DNA of 64,000 nt from Varanus komodoensis (taxonomy: Eukaryota; Chordata; Lepidosauria; Squamata; Varanidae), in the NCBI RefSeq assembly GCF_004798865.1, contig NW_025335268.1, positions 52,785,764 to 52,849,763 of the forward strand, read 5' to 3'. Both the position numbers and the translations under genes were made by a program. How positions within the stretch are numbered: position 1 is the first letter of the stretch; the number at the start of each line of letters is the position of its first letter. Of the stretch, positions 1-10,639 are shown piece by piece. Below the pieces are notes generated by a model. That model saw only the letters and a list, made by a program, of their open reading frames with translations, did not search any database and had not been told where the DNA came from.

Positions 1-1220
1 TAGTGCAAGGAGTGCCAGATACCAATATCTGAGAAGCTTGTAGCACAGATTATAAAGTGCTCAATCTGCATGCATCATGATGCTAATTCAGTTATCACTG
101 GAAGCCAGCAGAGATTTGTCAAGAAGTCCTGTAAGACCGAACTTATTTCAATCAAGAAACTTCTTCCAGAGATTGAGGAAATAGTACACTCATGATATAT
201 CTTGACTTCAGCAAGTCATAGCAAGTGCCCCATGATATTCTGATTAATGGGCTGATTATGTGTTGGCTGGGTGGTATCCAAACTAGGTGGATCCAAACTG
301 ACTGGAGAACCACACTCAAGCAGTGCTCATCAGGTGTTCCTCATCAAACCAGAGGAAGGTATCAAGCAGAGCTCTGCAGTGTGTGGTCTTGGAACATGTA
401 CTCATCAATATTTTTTATTAATGGTGTAGAGGAAAAATTGAGGGGAATGCTTATCAGGTTTGGGGATGGCACAGAAATGGGTGATGATGCCTTAGAAGAC
501 AGAAACAAAGTCCTAGATGATCTTGAGAGATCAGAAGACTGGGCAAAAGATAAAATAAAATTTAATTGAGAAAAAGTGTAATTTTTCATTTAGGAAAGAG
601 AAATGAAAACTTCAACTGTAAGATGGTAGTTTGTGTGAAAAAGATCTTGGGGTTGATCTCAGGCTGAACAGGAATCTGCAGGGTGTTGTGGCTGCAAAAG
701 AGGGAAGTGCAATTTCAGCTTGTGTCAATAGGAGTACGCAGAAATAGTTCTGCACTGGTCACACCTCACTTTGAATACAGTGGCCAATTTTGGATACTAC
801 ACTTGGAAAAGAATTCAGATAAATTGGAATGAGTTCAGAGAACAACAAAAATGACCAGGGGACTAGAAACTAAGTCCTTGAAATTGAATGAAGTAGCCAT
901 GTTTAGCCATGAGAAGAAGAGACTGACTGAGGCTATAATGTCATTTTTCAGATACCTAAAGGCCTGTCACATAGAAGTTGGCCACAGCATGTTCTCTATA
1001 ATCCAAGACTGCAGGATACAGAATAATAGATTTTAGTTATAGGAAGACAGATTTCTATTAAACATCAGGGGAAAAACCTCCCTAAAGGCCAGAGAAGTCT
1101 GGAACCAATGAATAACAGAACCAACTGCCTCAAGGAGTAGTGGGCTCTCCATCACTGGTGGCCTTCAAGCAGAGACCGGACAGCAATCTGTCAGGGTAGG
1201 GTTTGCGATTCTATGATTCT
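1..1220 (+). mobile_element. CR1/L3-type LINE, internally deleted, 3' part
   Basis: This is a decayed non-LTR retrotransposon. The first 195 bases are open in frame 1 and carry cysteine pairs (CKEC, then KCSIC followed by HH), which look like the zinc-finger region of CR1-group ORF1. From about 200 the reading changes directly to the reverse transcriptase: a YLDFSK-like start, VPHDIL, SSGVP, and an FGDGT motif where active copies have FADDT. The C-terminal region (ERL..L-type block, KYLK-like FRYLKACH) lies at about 850-1,035. The end at 1,200-1,220 has the usual TCTATGATTCTA repeat of CR1/L3 3' ends. The endonuclease and the N-terminal part of the RT are missing between ORF1 and the RT, so this is either an internal deletion or two joined copies. 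Many stops make it inactive. The RT and 3' end are secure; the ORF1 zinc finger is less so. Confidence 0.85.
225..569 (+). pseudogene. CR1/L3 reverse transcriptase fragment
   Basis: A 114-residue open stretch inside the CR1/L3 element. It matches the middle of the CR1-type reverse transcriptase: VPHDIL near the start, then a WRTT..SSGVP block and an RFGDGTEMG block corresponding to the FADDTKLG active-site region, then the DLERLEKWA-like helix ending in KFN. The catalytic aspartate pair has become GDG, so it cannot polymerise. The ATG at 225 is not a real start; the domain runs in from upstream. Confidence 0.8.
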
Positions 1221-2559
1221 AGTAAAATGGTCACAGTGGATAAAACAGGATAGAAGAAAGGAATGATGAATGGCTTGCAAATGTGCAAATGTGGTGTATA
1301 TAGTAGCTTATATAATAAAGAATTGTATGTAGGACCAACCTAAGATATTTTGCTTCCTAAGGGAAAGATGATGCACACCTCCCATTCCACATACAGAAAG
1401 CAAATGGGAGCAAGGATCTATTCCTTCATCTCTGGTGATGGGATATCCATCTCCTTACCTGAAGCCCAACTAACAAGGTGTTGCTCAGGCCACCTAGAAC
1501 CCATGTCACAAAGGGGCTGGTCCCACTGCCCACTGACCAGCCACTTGAGACCACCTTTCTCTGCTCAATGGTGAGGTCACCCCCAAACACCTGAGGGATG
1601 TGTTCATTAGTGCTGTGAGTGGCCATGTGTATGCTTCCCTCTTTCACAGAGGGCTGTCCTTTATTAGAAGGCATCCTCTTCTTGAAAGGCTGCCCAGTCA
1701 AAGTCCAGTTAAAAAACGAACAACCACAAGAGCTGTTGTCCATCAAAAGGTAGCAGCTGGACAGTAGACTGAATGGGAAGGTACAAAGGCTACCTGGTAA
1801 CAATGTTCTGCACTAAGGAGAGACCACCTTATTTCTATTTCAATTTGTAGCAGACAGCCACCCAGCATTCCCTAGAATTTGCCTAGACCCTCCCTGGTTC
1901 TGATCCCTGGACCAAACACTGGATTCAGCACATGACTGCCCAAGCACTGGGAAACAGGAATTTAGTAAAAGGTTAAAAGATGGGGTACAGGGAATTAAAA
2001 CAGGTAAAACACACAGGGTGTGAAATACACACAAAAGAGGGAGAGGAAGGGAAGAGCAAATTGGAAAGTGGCACTGATACAGTTCACAGCCCATCACAGC
2101 CCCCAAGCCCAGTTGGCCTCCTCGGGCACAAAACAACAAAGCTTCACCTATCCTACCTATGCACACAGGTACTATATCAGCAGCAGCAGTCACAGACACA
2201 GGGTAGCACAGCATTCTCCAGCAGAGCCTCTGGGCAGCAAGAGTGGGCCCTCTCCTCAAAGAGGAAAGTCGAGCCCGTATAGGCTCTCTTCTTTTATTCC
2301 CCACTGCCAATCAAGTAGCTCATGGGGTGACAGCACATGATCGATCCACAGTGAGGAAAATTTGCCTTTATTGCCACTTATCTCCTGTCCAGTCCATAGG
2401 AGTAGGCATTCCTCCATCCTTGGGTGTAACTTGCAGTATCTCTCCCTTTGACATTCCCAGAGCCTCTCCAGCCCCGCTGTGGCCTTGGGCACCAGTGTCT
2501 CCCTAAGCAAAACTCCTGGCCATCTCTGGGAGAGCCGTTAGCCAGTTCATGTTACACAA
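1221..2559. other. Unassigned intergenic sequence
   Basis: No gene or recognisable transposon end was found. A short segment at 1,617-1,700 resembles 59,941-59,990 and is probably part of an old repeat. Several overlapping short frames on both strands (up to 156 codons at 1,840-2,310 minus) have no recognisable domain and look like chance. Confidence 0.5.
1617..1700 (+). repeat. Short unnamed repeat, copy 1
   Basis: It begins AGTGGCCATGTGT and ends TTGAAAGGCTGCCCAGT. The segment at 59,941-59,990 has the same start and a near-identical end (TTGAAGGGCTGTCCAGT). Copy 1 has about 25 extra bases in the middle. The family is not recognised. Confidence 0.4.
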
Positions 2560-2880
2560 TTAGAATCCTATTAGAACTCTGTTTAATTACAATTCCGACT
2601 AAATTTGTGTCTACACATAGAAATTATGGTATGCAAAATGTGGGCTAATGTGTGTCTTCTTTTGTCCTCATTTTGGTGATGCCTTTCCAAAATGCAATTC
2701 TTGGCCATTCGCAAGCGGCAATTCACCCTGCTGGTGCTGGGGAAGGAGGCTCATGCATCTATTTTAAAAAGGGACCTGATTACTCTGTTAGTTCATTTGT
2801 AATGCATTTGTTTATACAAACAGCAACTGTTCCCATCCATGCCTCACTCCTTATCTAGTTTTTGCATGGAAGGATTAAGA
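2560..2880. promoter_or_regulatory. Candidate conserved non-coding element
   Basis: A repeat-free AT-rich block with several homeodomain-like TAAT/ATTA cores (for example at about 2,583 and 2,800), an octamer-like ATGCAAAAT at about 2,632 and a forkhead-like TTGTTTATACAAAC at about 2,808-2,821. This texture is common in vertebrate developmental enhancers. No conservation could be tested, so this is an inference. Confidence 0.3.
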
Positions 2881-3500
2881 GAGATCAAGAGCATTTATTC
2901 AGCATCTTTGATTCCTGGAGCTCACAAATGTTCTTAAACTGAACCAGGGCAGGCTTCACAGGAGGAGACCTTGAGGATGCTTCAGGGACTGCAGTGTCCA
3001 CACAGCTGAAGTTCTCTGCATGAGTTGAACCCAGCCTGGAGAATTTTTTCAGAGCTTGGACCATTTGTTGTTGTCTTCCTCTTCCTCTTGAATCCAGTCT
3101 GGACCCTGTGATGAATGGTGCTCTGGCACACGTACATGGAATTCCCGCATGCACTGCCCAGTCACTCCAAGCGAGCCCACGATAAAGGGCTGCATGCAGG
3201 GAGCTGTCCCCGCAGTTGAAGTGAGCTCAGTGAGCAAATGGAAGGGCATGTAGGAAGCAAAGCCCTATCCATCATTTACACAGAAGTAAACACAGTGATT
3301 GCAGCAGGACTTGCTACCAAGGATGTGAATATAGCATTGCAGCGTAAGAATGCAGACCTGAAATTTCTCCAGCGCAGTGAGATCAAAAACACACACTCGG
3401 AAAGCAAGCTGCACATTTGATCTTGCACCATCCCACAGAGTGCCACCAGCTTCACAACATGCAAAAGCCCAACAGCTGTTGGGAATGAAAGGGTCAGCTA
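2881..3500. other. Unassigned, possibly interior of an LTR-like fossil
   Basis: More GC-rich than its neighbours, with overlapping short open frames on both strands and no recognisable domain. It lies directly upstream of the LTR-like segment at 3.5-4.0 kb and may belong to the same fossil element. Confidence 0.35.
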
Positions 3501-3990
3501 TTCCAGGCATGCATTCCAAGGTCAAGCAGACTCAGACCCATCAGATGAGGGGGGACTCCAGGAACCAGTATCCTCAGACACTGAAATGGAAGGAGCAGAG
3601 GGGCTTGTCTCAAAGGCACCCTCCCCAGGTGTTCAGGTGAACACTGAGAATGGTCAGGATTTACAGGTGCAGGGAAGTGGTATGGGAGAAGAACTCCTGC
3701 AGCCAACCAAACCTGATTAGGATTCCTAATCCCATGATGCAACACAGAGAGATGGGCCAACCATGTAGCGGGGTGACACAGAAGAGGCTTGCCAGTCTCC
3801 GAAAGGAACATCTCAGAGGGAGCGACTCCAGCGGTACTCAAAAGGAGGATGCTAGACTGAGTTCAAAGAACCACTCTGTGCATGCTCAGAGACCCATTCT
3901 TTGTTGGTTATGCTTACTGGAAGTGCATTGGAAAATAAAGACCTTTTGCCAAAGACCCATCTGTTGCTTTGGAAGGGCAAAGTGGGAAAT
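3501..3990 (+). mobile_element. LTR-like retroelement fossil, 3' segment (copy A)
   Basis: A broken remnant, probably the 3' part of an old LTR-type retroelement. An acidic, Ser/Asp/Glu-rich open stretch lies at about 3,520-3,717. It is followed by a segment with a polyadenylation signal (AATAAAG at about 3,934). The part from about 3,745 to 3,985 is clearly homologous to the minus strand of 32,485-33,058, including a shared CTCTGTGCATGCTCAGAGA. No second terminal repeat is present in the window, so the family is not certain. Divergence between the two copies suggests an old insertion. Confidence 0.5.
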
Positions 3991-4139
3991 GCAGCTGCCA
4001 ACAACACCCAGCTGTAACTCCATGTAGATTTTTGCCATTGCTTCTACGCAGTGATATCTCTGAGGGAGGGACCTCTTAAGAACGATGCCAAAATTGTGTT
4101 TGCTCCTCCTTGCTTTTGGCAGCTGCACTGGTCATAACT
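3991..4139. other. Unassigned sequence
   Basis: Nothing recognisable between the LTR-like segment and the next candidate element. Confidence 0.4.
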
Positions 4140-4690
4140 GTCTCCTTTTATTATCCTTGCTTTTATGTAGAGTTTTAATGGCCTCCCCACACAGGTGAAA
4201 TGAAAGACATTTGTTTTCTCTTTTAATACCTCTTTGGGATGAAGAAGAAATCAATGGATTGGACTAATTTGCTGAATAACTTTTCTCTCTCTGGGAGAAA
4301 CAGCCCTCAGGGGGCAGCCTTCTCACCTGGCATGCACAGGGACTAATTGCAAATTACTCTGACTCTGATGTGGAATCCAGATGCTGGGAATGGCATGGCC
4401 TGAAAGCACTGTTTCTAGTGATCAGCAATGACACCGCTGATTATGGACACATTCCTAGAGGACAAGGACGTTGTTTCTTGAAGGCTAATCAGTATTTTCA
4501 TAAAAAGTGACAGGAAGAGCACATCGTGGCTGATGAACCCTGTAGCAGCCAAACATTAGACCTGCATGAATGAAGCCGCTCTTGTTTTTCTCATTTGGTG
4601 GAAACCAACCAACATGAAGTGGCGAAATCAGAATTCCATCAAATCTGACAAGTTAAATGAAAAATTCTTGTTTGCTTCTTGACTCTGTAA
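4140..4690. promoter_or_regulatory. Candidate conserved non-coding element
   Basis: A 550-base block without repeats or open frames, ending directly at the Sauria SINE. It contains clustered motifs such as GACTAATTGCAAATTAC (about 4,342), GGCTAATCAGTATTTTCAT (about 4,483) and several TTAAT cores. It resembles enhancer-type conserved DNA, but only by appearance. Confidence 0.3.
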
Positions 4691-4693
4691 TTA

Positions 4694-5044
4694 GGCCCGT
4701 GCTAATGGCGCAGTGGTTTAAACCACTGTGCTGCTGGGCTGGTTGATCAAAAGGTCACCAGTTCGAATCTGCACAACGGGGTGAGTTCCCGTTGCTCCGT
4801 CCCAGCTCCTGCCAACCTTGCAGTTCGAAAGCATGCAAATGCAAGTAGATAAAAAGGCACCACTTCGGTGGGCAGGTAACAGCGTTCCGTGCACTTCGGT
4901 GTTTAGTCACGCTGGCCACATGACCACGGAGACTGTCTGCAGACAAACGCTGGCTCCCTCGGCTAGGAAACGGAGATGAGCACCTCCCCTTAGAGTCAGG
5001 CATGACTGGGCTTAACGTCAAGGGGAAACCTTTACCTTTACCTT
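4694..5044 (+). mobile_element. Sauria-type SINE (tRNA-derived, BovB-like tail)
   Basis: A complete tRNA-derived SINE. The head has an internal RNA polymerase III A box (TGGCGCAGTGG, about 4,705) and B box (GTTCGAATC, 4,761-4,769). The body contains GCATGCAAATGCAAGTAGATA and CGTTCCGTGCACTTCGG. The 3' end has GAGTCAGGCATGACTGGGCTT, which resembles BovB 3' ends, then CAAGGGGAAACCTTTACC and further ACCTTT units. These are hallmarks of the Sauria SINE family, known from squamates and thought to be copied by BovB enzymes. No clear target duplication could be fixed. Confidence 0.9.
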
Positions 5045-5363
5045 AATTGTTCACAGTGCCTGAGAAAGATCTACCAGCAATCCTTAAAAGATGGGGTAAC
5101 ACATTTTCTCCAGTTCTTTGAGAACCTCCACAAAGACTAGTAGATTAAAAACAGCTGCTGCTGATACGTCTGCAAATACAGTGGCTCTCACAGAAAGTGA
5201 GAGGGTATTTCCATAGTCACAGAAGAGCAAAAGTCTTGCAACATCTCAGTGGACTGTGAAGTACAGAGAGCTATTCCACATAAGCCTTTGCTTTGCTTAA
5301 AAGGCAATGTTAAACTCAGATGAATGGGAACTTGCTTTACCAAGATTGCAACCTGATATGTAC
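5045..5363. other. Unassigned sequence
   Basis: No gene or repeat recognised. Confidence 0.4.
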
Positions 5364-5415
5364 ACTTACCTGAAAGTAAGCCCAAGAGAACACATTAAGG
5401 CTTACTTCAGAGTAA
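5364..5415. repeat. Short palindromic MITE-like repeat
   Basis: Inverted arms ACTTACCTGAAAGTAAGCC (5,364-5,382) and GGCTTACTTCAGAGTAA (5,399-5,415) surround a short centre. This resembles a common reptile palindromic repeat whose arms contain CTTACTCCCAAGTAAG-like sequence. A related half appears at about 6,902-6,935. Confidence 0.45.
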
Positions 5416-5668
5416 AATAAACAGATGATTGCTCTGTAAAGAATTCGGGGCTGCTAAGTCACTGCAGAAAGCAATACTATTTGCTGTGCAGATAACCTGA
5501 GAAAACAGCTTTGAGTTCTCACTGAAATCAGCAGAACTACAAAATGTTCAACACTGGCTGAACCACAGTGTATTTCTCTTCTCTGTGGCAAAATCAAGCT
5601 TTGACCCCCACCACTGAAGTTCTGGTAGTCCACTGAGAGCTTGTTAGGCTCCAACTGCCATCATCAGT

Positions 5669-5848
5669 AGAAGTGGTGTAATGATTAAGCATGAGGGACC
5701 GGGAGTCAAGAGATCTGTGTCCTGGCCATGGCACTAACTGAGTGACTTTTGGCTGATGGACCCAAATCTCAGCCCAACCTACCTCACAGATTTAAGATGT
5801 CTTGAAGGGCAAATAGGCAGGATGTAAATATAATAAATACATACATAC
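5669..5848 (+). mobile_element. CORE-SINE (MIR-like), plus strand
   Basis: A worn tRNA-derived SINE. The head reads AGTGGTGTAATGATTAAGCA. The core is GAGTGACTTTTGGCTGATGG with CTCAGCCCAACCTACCTCACA. The tail is GGCAGGATGTAAATATAATAAATA, an L2-type 3' end. Several other copies in this window share the layout. Confidence 0.75.
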
Positions 5849-6184
5849 TTCTAGGGCAGCCTTTTGCAACACGATACTATGCTAGAAACTCTAGTTCACC
5901 ATCTCTAAATGGCTTCAGTCTGGCAAAGGCCAGTACAGAAGGTGTCAGAGAGGGTGGTGAGCTGTCCTTATCTTGATAGGTCACAGGTTGAATAACTTTT
6001 GCAAATGGTCTGCTTCTATAACATTTAACCCATGATAATTGCTATTTGTTCCCAAGTTATCTAAAAGTTGTAAGCCAAAAGATACATACTGGAACAGAAT
6101 GCAACATTTATTTATTTATTCATTTATTTATATTAGATTTTTATCATGCCCCATTAGCCATGAGGCTCCATAAGGTTCCCTTGC
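5849..6184. other. Unassigned sequence with ATTT repeats
   Basis: Contains an imperfect (ATTT)n tract at 6,105-6,133. The following ATTAGATTTTTATCATGCCCC looks like the edge of a worn L2-type tail. Nothing else was recognised. Confidence 0.4.
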
Positions 6185-6295
6185 ATCTTCTTATGGGCTT
6201 CATGGGGATGGCTGGTTGGCCACTATTGGGAGCAAGGCCTAGGCTAGGTGGACCATCAGTCTGACACATGCCAGATTTCCTGATGTTCTTATTCC
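6185..6295 (+). repeat. tRNA-type SINE 3' fragment
   Basis: Contains GGCTAGGTGGACCATCAGTCTGACAC and GATGTTCTTATTC, matching the end of the common reptile SINE whose tail reads like 'GATGGACC..GGTCTGA..TTCTTATG'. Only the end is preserved. Confidence 0.45.
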
Positions 6296-7984
6296 CACTT
6301 CTCATGAGTTTGCCACTAACCAGTAGGCCTGTTAGCTATCAGGAATAAACCCAAGAATTTCTAATTCTTCAGAAAACCTTGAAATTTAAAAATGGAAGTT
6401 CCTAAGCCTAAGGTGCAGTATATACCCCTTTCCTCCTCAAAACAGATGATTTGCGGGAAAGGGATTCCCATGCTAAAATTTTATCCCACTAAAAGGAAAT
6501 TTAGTCCCAGGAACAAACAACAGCCTGCTGCTGGGGCTGCAGCTTTCTGGACCGGGGCCAGAAATTAAACATGAAGCTAAGACAGATGGGTGTTGAGGGA
6601 TCCGTTCAGGCTCTCTGCCAAAGCAGCCCCGACACATGCATTTTGGGCAATCTGTGCAGGGGCCTCTTTCCACATACTCACTCATGCAGTCTTTTTCTGC
6701 TTCGCCTCTGGCAGGCTTCTCTACAACAATAAACTATGATTTGTGTGTAGTAAATGTAAGAGGCTTTCTCCAGGCAGTAAAACCTTCTGACTATTCTGGA
6801 CAACACCAGAACATTTTTGCAAGGGGAGAAAAAACAAATAAATCATGTCATTGATCTTTGACCATAAGTTACCATTTGTACTGCAGTCCTCTACCTGCCT
6901 ACACAGAAGTTCAACAGCACTTACTTCCAAGTAGGTGTGTATAGGATAGAAGTCTTAAGGTATTTAACACAGGCAGATAGATATTAGTGCTTTGTTGGGG
7001 AGGCGGGAATCTACCACTTTTTTCAACTATCTCCATTCAATCTGATTTTAAAAAGCTGCTGTTGGATGGTGTTGGAACTTGTGGTGTCCTTACGTAGGAG
7101 GTGTCTTTCACTGTGCAACATCTCTTCAGCAGCCTGCAGCTTTCTTAGCTTCCCACATGTCAAGGCATCATAAAGTAATTCCCCGCAAAGAGAATTTTTC
7201 AGCGGGCAAAATGCGGGCTGCCTGGGAGGCTGTAAAGCAATGGAGAAACATGTCATAAGAAGCAAAGCACACACGCAGTTGCCTCACGATAATTAAGCTC
7301 AAAAATACCACCAACATAAATGAAAAACAATGAAAAATGCCCTGAGAATCAGCTAGAAGAAAAAGGGAGCCTTTTTAAAAGGGGGAAGGAAACTGACAGG
7401 AAATTGAAAGACAGATTTGTGCTAAATCTAGTTCTGCCTGTACCCTGGAGATGGGCGCTATCCCTCCCCTGCCAAACAAGAATAATTTTTTTTAAAAGGA
7501 CGCAATTCATCTGCAGATGAATTCACATTCTCACACACACTCCTTGGCCACCTTGTGAGCAAAGTCAGCACCTAAATAGCAGAGGATGCAAAATGGAGGT
7601 CCAACTGATGCTGTTGACTGTTGCAGGGAAGTGCAGTAAACAGCAACCTTTGGAAAAGAGGATGTGCTATAACCCCCGTGGATTGTGAGGCCCACTTGTG
7701 AGAAGGTGTTGCAGAGTTTCTCCTCCCACTGGAGAAATTGGGTGAAATTGTCCCCTGACTTTATCCTTCCATATATAGGGCAGAGAATTTTGAGGGTCTC
7801 TTTGTGCACAGCTCTCATATCACACACTATCTTCAGCAAATACGTCAGATATATTATTTATTACTCACACAGGATTACATCATCTGCAACAATCTCTAGA
7901 ACACAGAGGAGCAAGATTTTGCATTATTTGGTATGATGTCCCAAGAAAGAATCCATAGCAGTTATCTGAACCTATCCTACTTCT
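6296..7984. other. Unassigned intergenic sequence
   Basis: About 1.7 kb with no gene found. A half MITE (ACTTACTTCCAAGTAGGTGTGTATAGGAT, split across about 6,921-6,948) is the only recognised repeat. Short frames on both strands carry no known domain. Confidence 0.4.
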
Positions 7985-8140
7985 TAGTAGCAGAGCACAT
8001 GGTTTGTATGCAGAAGGTCTCAGATTCCATCACTTGGTAGGGCAAAGACCCCATCTGAACCCCTGGACAGCCTTTGCCGTCAGGGTGAACCACGCTGGAC
8101 CAGATGGAACAGGGCAGCTTTCTATGTTCTCCTGCTTCCT
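7985..8140 (+). mobile_element. tRNA-derived SINE
   Basis: The head TAGCAGAGCACATGGTTTGTATGCAGAAGGTC and the following CAGATTCCATC correspond to a tRNA-like A-box to B-box region. The end GGACCAGATGGAACAGGGCAGCTTTCTATGTTC matches the common reptile SINE ending. The middle is partly lost. Confidence 0.7.
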
Positions 8141-8342
8141 GTCATGCCATGGATCCCAAAATGTGATTGTCCTTGTTCATGCCGTCGGCTAGCACAGGTG
8201 CATATGATCTCAGGCTCTGTGTTTCTTCCTGTCTTCACACTTCTTCGTATGGTGATGCACCTTTAGATGATGGCAACAAGAAGAAGAAAGTACATTTCTC
8301 ATCAGCCTGCACTGGCAGACAATACATTTCCAGACACAGTAC
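8141..8342. other. Unassigned sequence
   Basis: No gene or repeat recognised in this short interval. Confidence 0.4.
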
Positions 8343-8752
8343 AAGGTGTTGGTAATTACCTTTAAACCCTTTCTGGCTTGGTCCAAAATACCTTTCAGAG
8401 TGCCTTACCCATATATTCCACCTTGCCTACTAAGGTTCTCTGGGGATAATCCTATGAAGTTTCCTTCAGTAAGATTAATGTCAAAGACCAGAAGACTTTC
8501 TCAGTGGTTGACCCTAAGCTGTGGAATAGCCTGCCAGGGGAGATGCATCAAATATACCAAATTGCTACCTTTGAGAGGGAGTTAAAGACTTATCTCTACC
8601 AACAGGCCTTCCCAGATTAGTTCTCAGATGGACCTCCCTTAATATGTGTGCTTTTAGTTTATATTTCAACTATTGCTGGTTTTGATATCTTGCGAACCAC
8701 CCAGAATCTATGAAAATGGAGCAGGATATAAAAATCAAAATAAATAAATGTA
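8343..8752 (+). mobile_element. L2-type LINE, 3' end
   Basis: The translation at 8,346-8,585 starts with LVITFKPF, matching the conserved L2 reverse-transcriptase C-terminus (KVLVITFKAL). The DNA at 8,518-8,615 encodes the LWNSLP..TFKRELKTYLYQQAFPD-like region, here with a frame change. The 3' untranslated part ends in ACCACCCAGAATCTATGAAAATGGAGCAGGATATAAAAAT with AATAAATAAATG, a classic L2 tail. It is a 5'-truncated, inactive copy. Confidence 0.8.
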
Positions 8753-10639
8753 TAATGGTGAGGCCCACCCTGTCCAGATTTTACTTGTGAGCCTTAAATT
8801 AATGCCATACAATATAAACTGCCACAATATGACTAGGCAGTATATAATTTTCTTTTAAATAGCAATCCAGCAGCCCAAGAAAGATTTGCTGATAATGTTT
8901 AATAGTGGACAGGAAGCATCTGGACCACTCAGGGTTGTGTGTTTTCTCCGACTGGAAACAACTCCTTCCTTTCTGTGGGGTCTGACATACTCTCGAGTTT
9001 TCAACCCAGTCACTGTGGACTATATATAACAAACCGTATAATGCCTAGTTATGTGCACAGAATGAAGCTGTGAAAATCAAATGGATAACAATGTTCAAAG
9101 GCAGGCTATTTATTAAACACCATAGGAAGCAGCAGCAATGACACTGGAGTGAAAATGAGGGTCAAGAGACAGTTGGAGAGGGAAAGCAGACGAAAAGGGA
9201 ACCTGGCAGCACTGATGGGAGGATGGGGAATATCTGCTTTTGTCAATGGAATCTTCCTACCTCCAAAAGGAACACCATAGTTTGTCTTCATGCTAATTTT
9301 GCCACACTGTCCAAAAGCAAACCCAGCACCCAACACAAAACCACAACAGAGAAGGCAGCAAAGGTAAAATGTAGATCTGTGAACAACTTCCAGGCAGTCA
9401 TCTTTTTTTAAATCTGTGGAAATTAAAACCCAGCAACCCAGCCAAGCTCTTGCCTTTAACGATGATCCATTTCAAGGCGCTTGCCTCTGTCTAGTCTCGT
9501 CTGAAATGAAGATACCCAAAGGGGCTTCATCACACCCTGCTCTCACTGGTTGAGCATTTCAACACCTCCTTTTTAAGGGAAAGTGAAAAGGGTTGCTGGT
9601 CAGCAATAGAGGAAAGGTGCACAATCCCAATGAAGATTTTATTTACTGCTTGCCAATGCCAGATAAACGGACCCTTTTCAGCACAGAGGTGTAAGGAGAG
9701 AAAGGTGACCCAGTTAACATCCGTAAAACGTTGTGGTCTATGGTGTGTTTCAATATGGTATCAAGACTTCAGGCTGTATGTGGCTTTGTCTTTAAAGTTA
9801 TATGCAAATGTTTGAAAAGCACTTGTGGGCATAAAGTGTGGGGTAGATCAAGGGTGCAGCTCCAACAGTCGCTTCCTTGCCTCCTGTGCTCTGTTCTTTT
9901 CACATTGAGCAAAAAGATCTGAATGGAGATTCTAAATGCACTCGGCTGGACACATTTAGAACTCTTCGCACAGCTGGGAACACTGAAGGAGCTCCGGAGC
10001 TGAATTTGCAAGGAATCCTTCTTTGGAGCTTCCCACCCAGTGTGGACAAGTCAGGGACGGAGGCAGCACACTGGGGAACTACGCACTTGGTGCCTGCCCA
10101 CACATGCTTTGCATACCTGCACAGGTTTTAAACAACTCATTTGATTGTACAAGCTGGGTAGGTCTCAGAACCAGATCAACTTCTTATGAATTAAGTATTT
10201 TCAAATAGCTACACTTTGGTTATTGTCAGCAAGGTAATTGTCTGCAACAGTCACATTACTTTTATGTGTGACACCTACCTACCGACCTACCTTCAGATTC
10301 AGAGCCTGTAGACATGGACCTCTTCTTTCTATTTTTCTAGAGTGCCAGAAATATATTTTAAAACAAACAAAGCTAGCTATGCTGATGGAAAGTTCCAAAA
10401 TCTGTGTTAGTGCATTTATTAGATCCACTGGAAAATCATTCCCTCCCCCGCTCCCGCCCACGCTCCCTCCCCCATCTCTCCTTCATACACATACATACCC
10501 CAAAAATGTTGAGACTTTCAAAATCAACAGATTTCTTGTGCAGGCAAGATGATACAAAAAACAGCTCGACGTGGGTCAGGGGAGTGGATGGAGATCTAAC
10601 ATGACAGTGAAGTCACAGTGTCTGCATGTCCAGTCTGCA
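8753..10639. other. Unassigned intergenic sequence
   Basis: About 1.9 kb with no recognisable gene or element. It includes an open frame on each strand (76-104 codons) without domains, and a C-rich tract near 10,440-10,475. Confidence 0.4.

Noticed and set aside
4694-4780. tRNA gene (A and B boxes present)
   Set aside because: It is the head of a Sauria SINE: no cloverleaf with a full acceptor stem, and it is followed by the SINE body and ACCTTT tail.
10440-10475. C-rich tract as a promoter
   Set aside because: Short C/CCT run without CpG clustering or other promoter signs.
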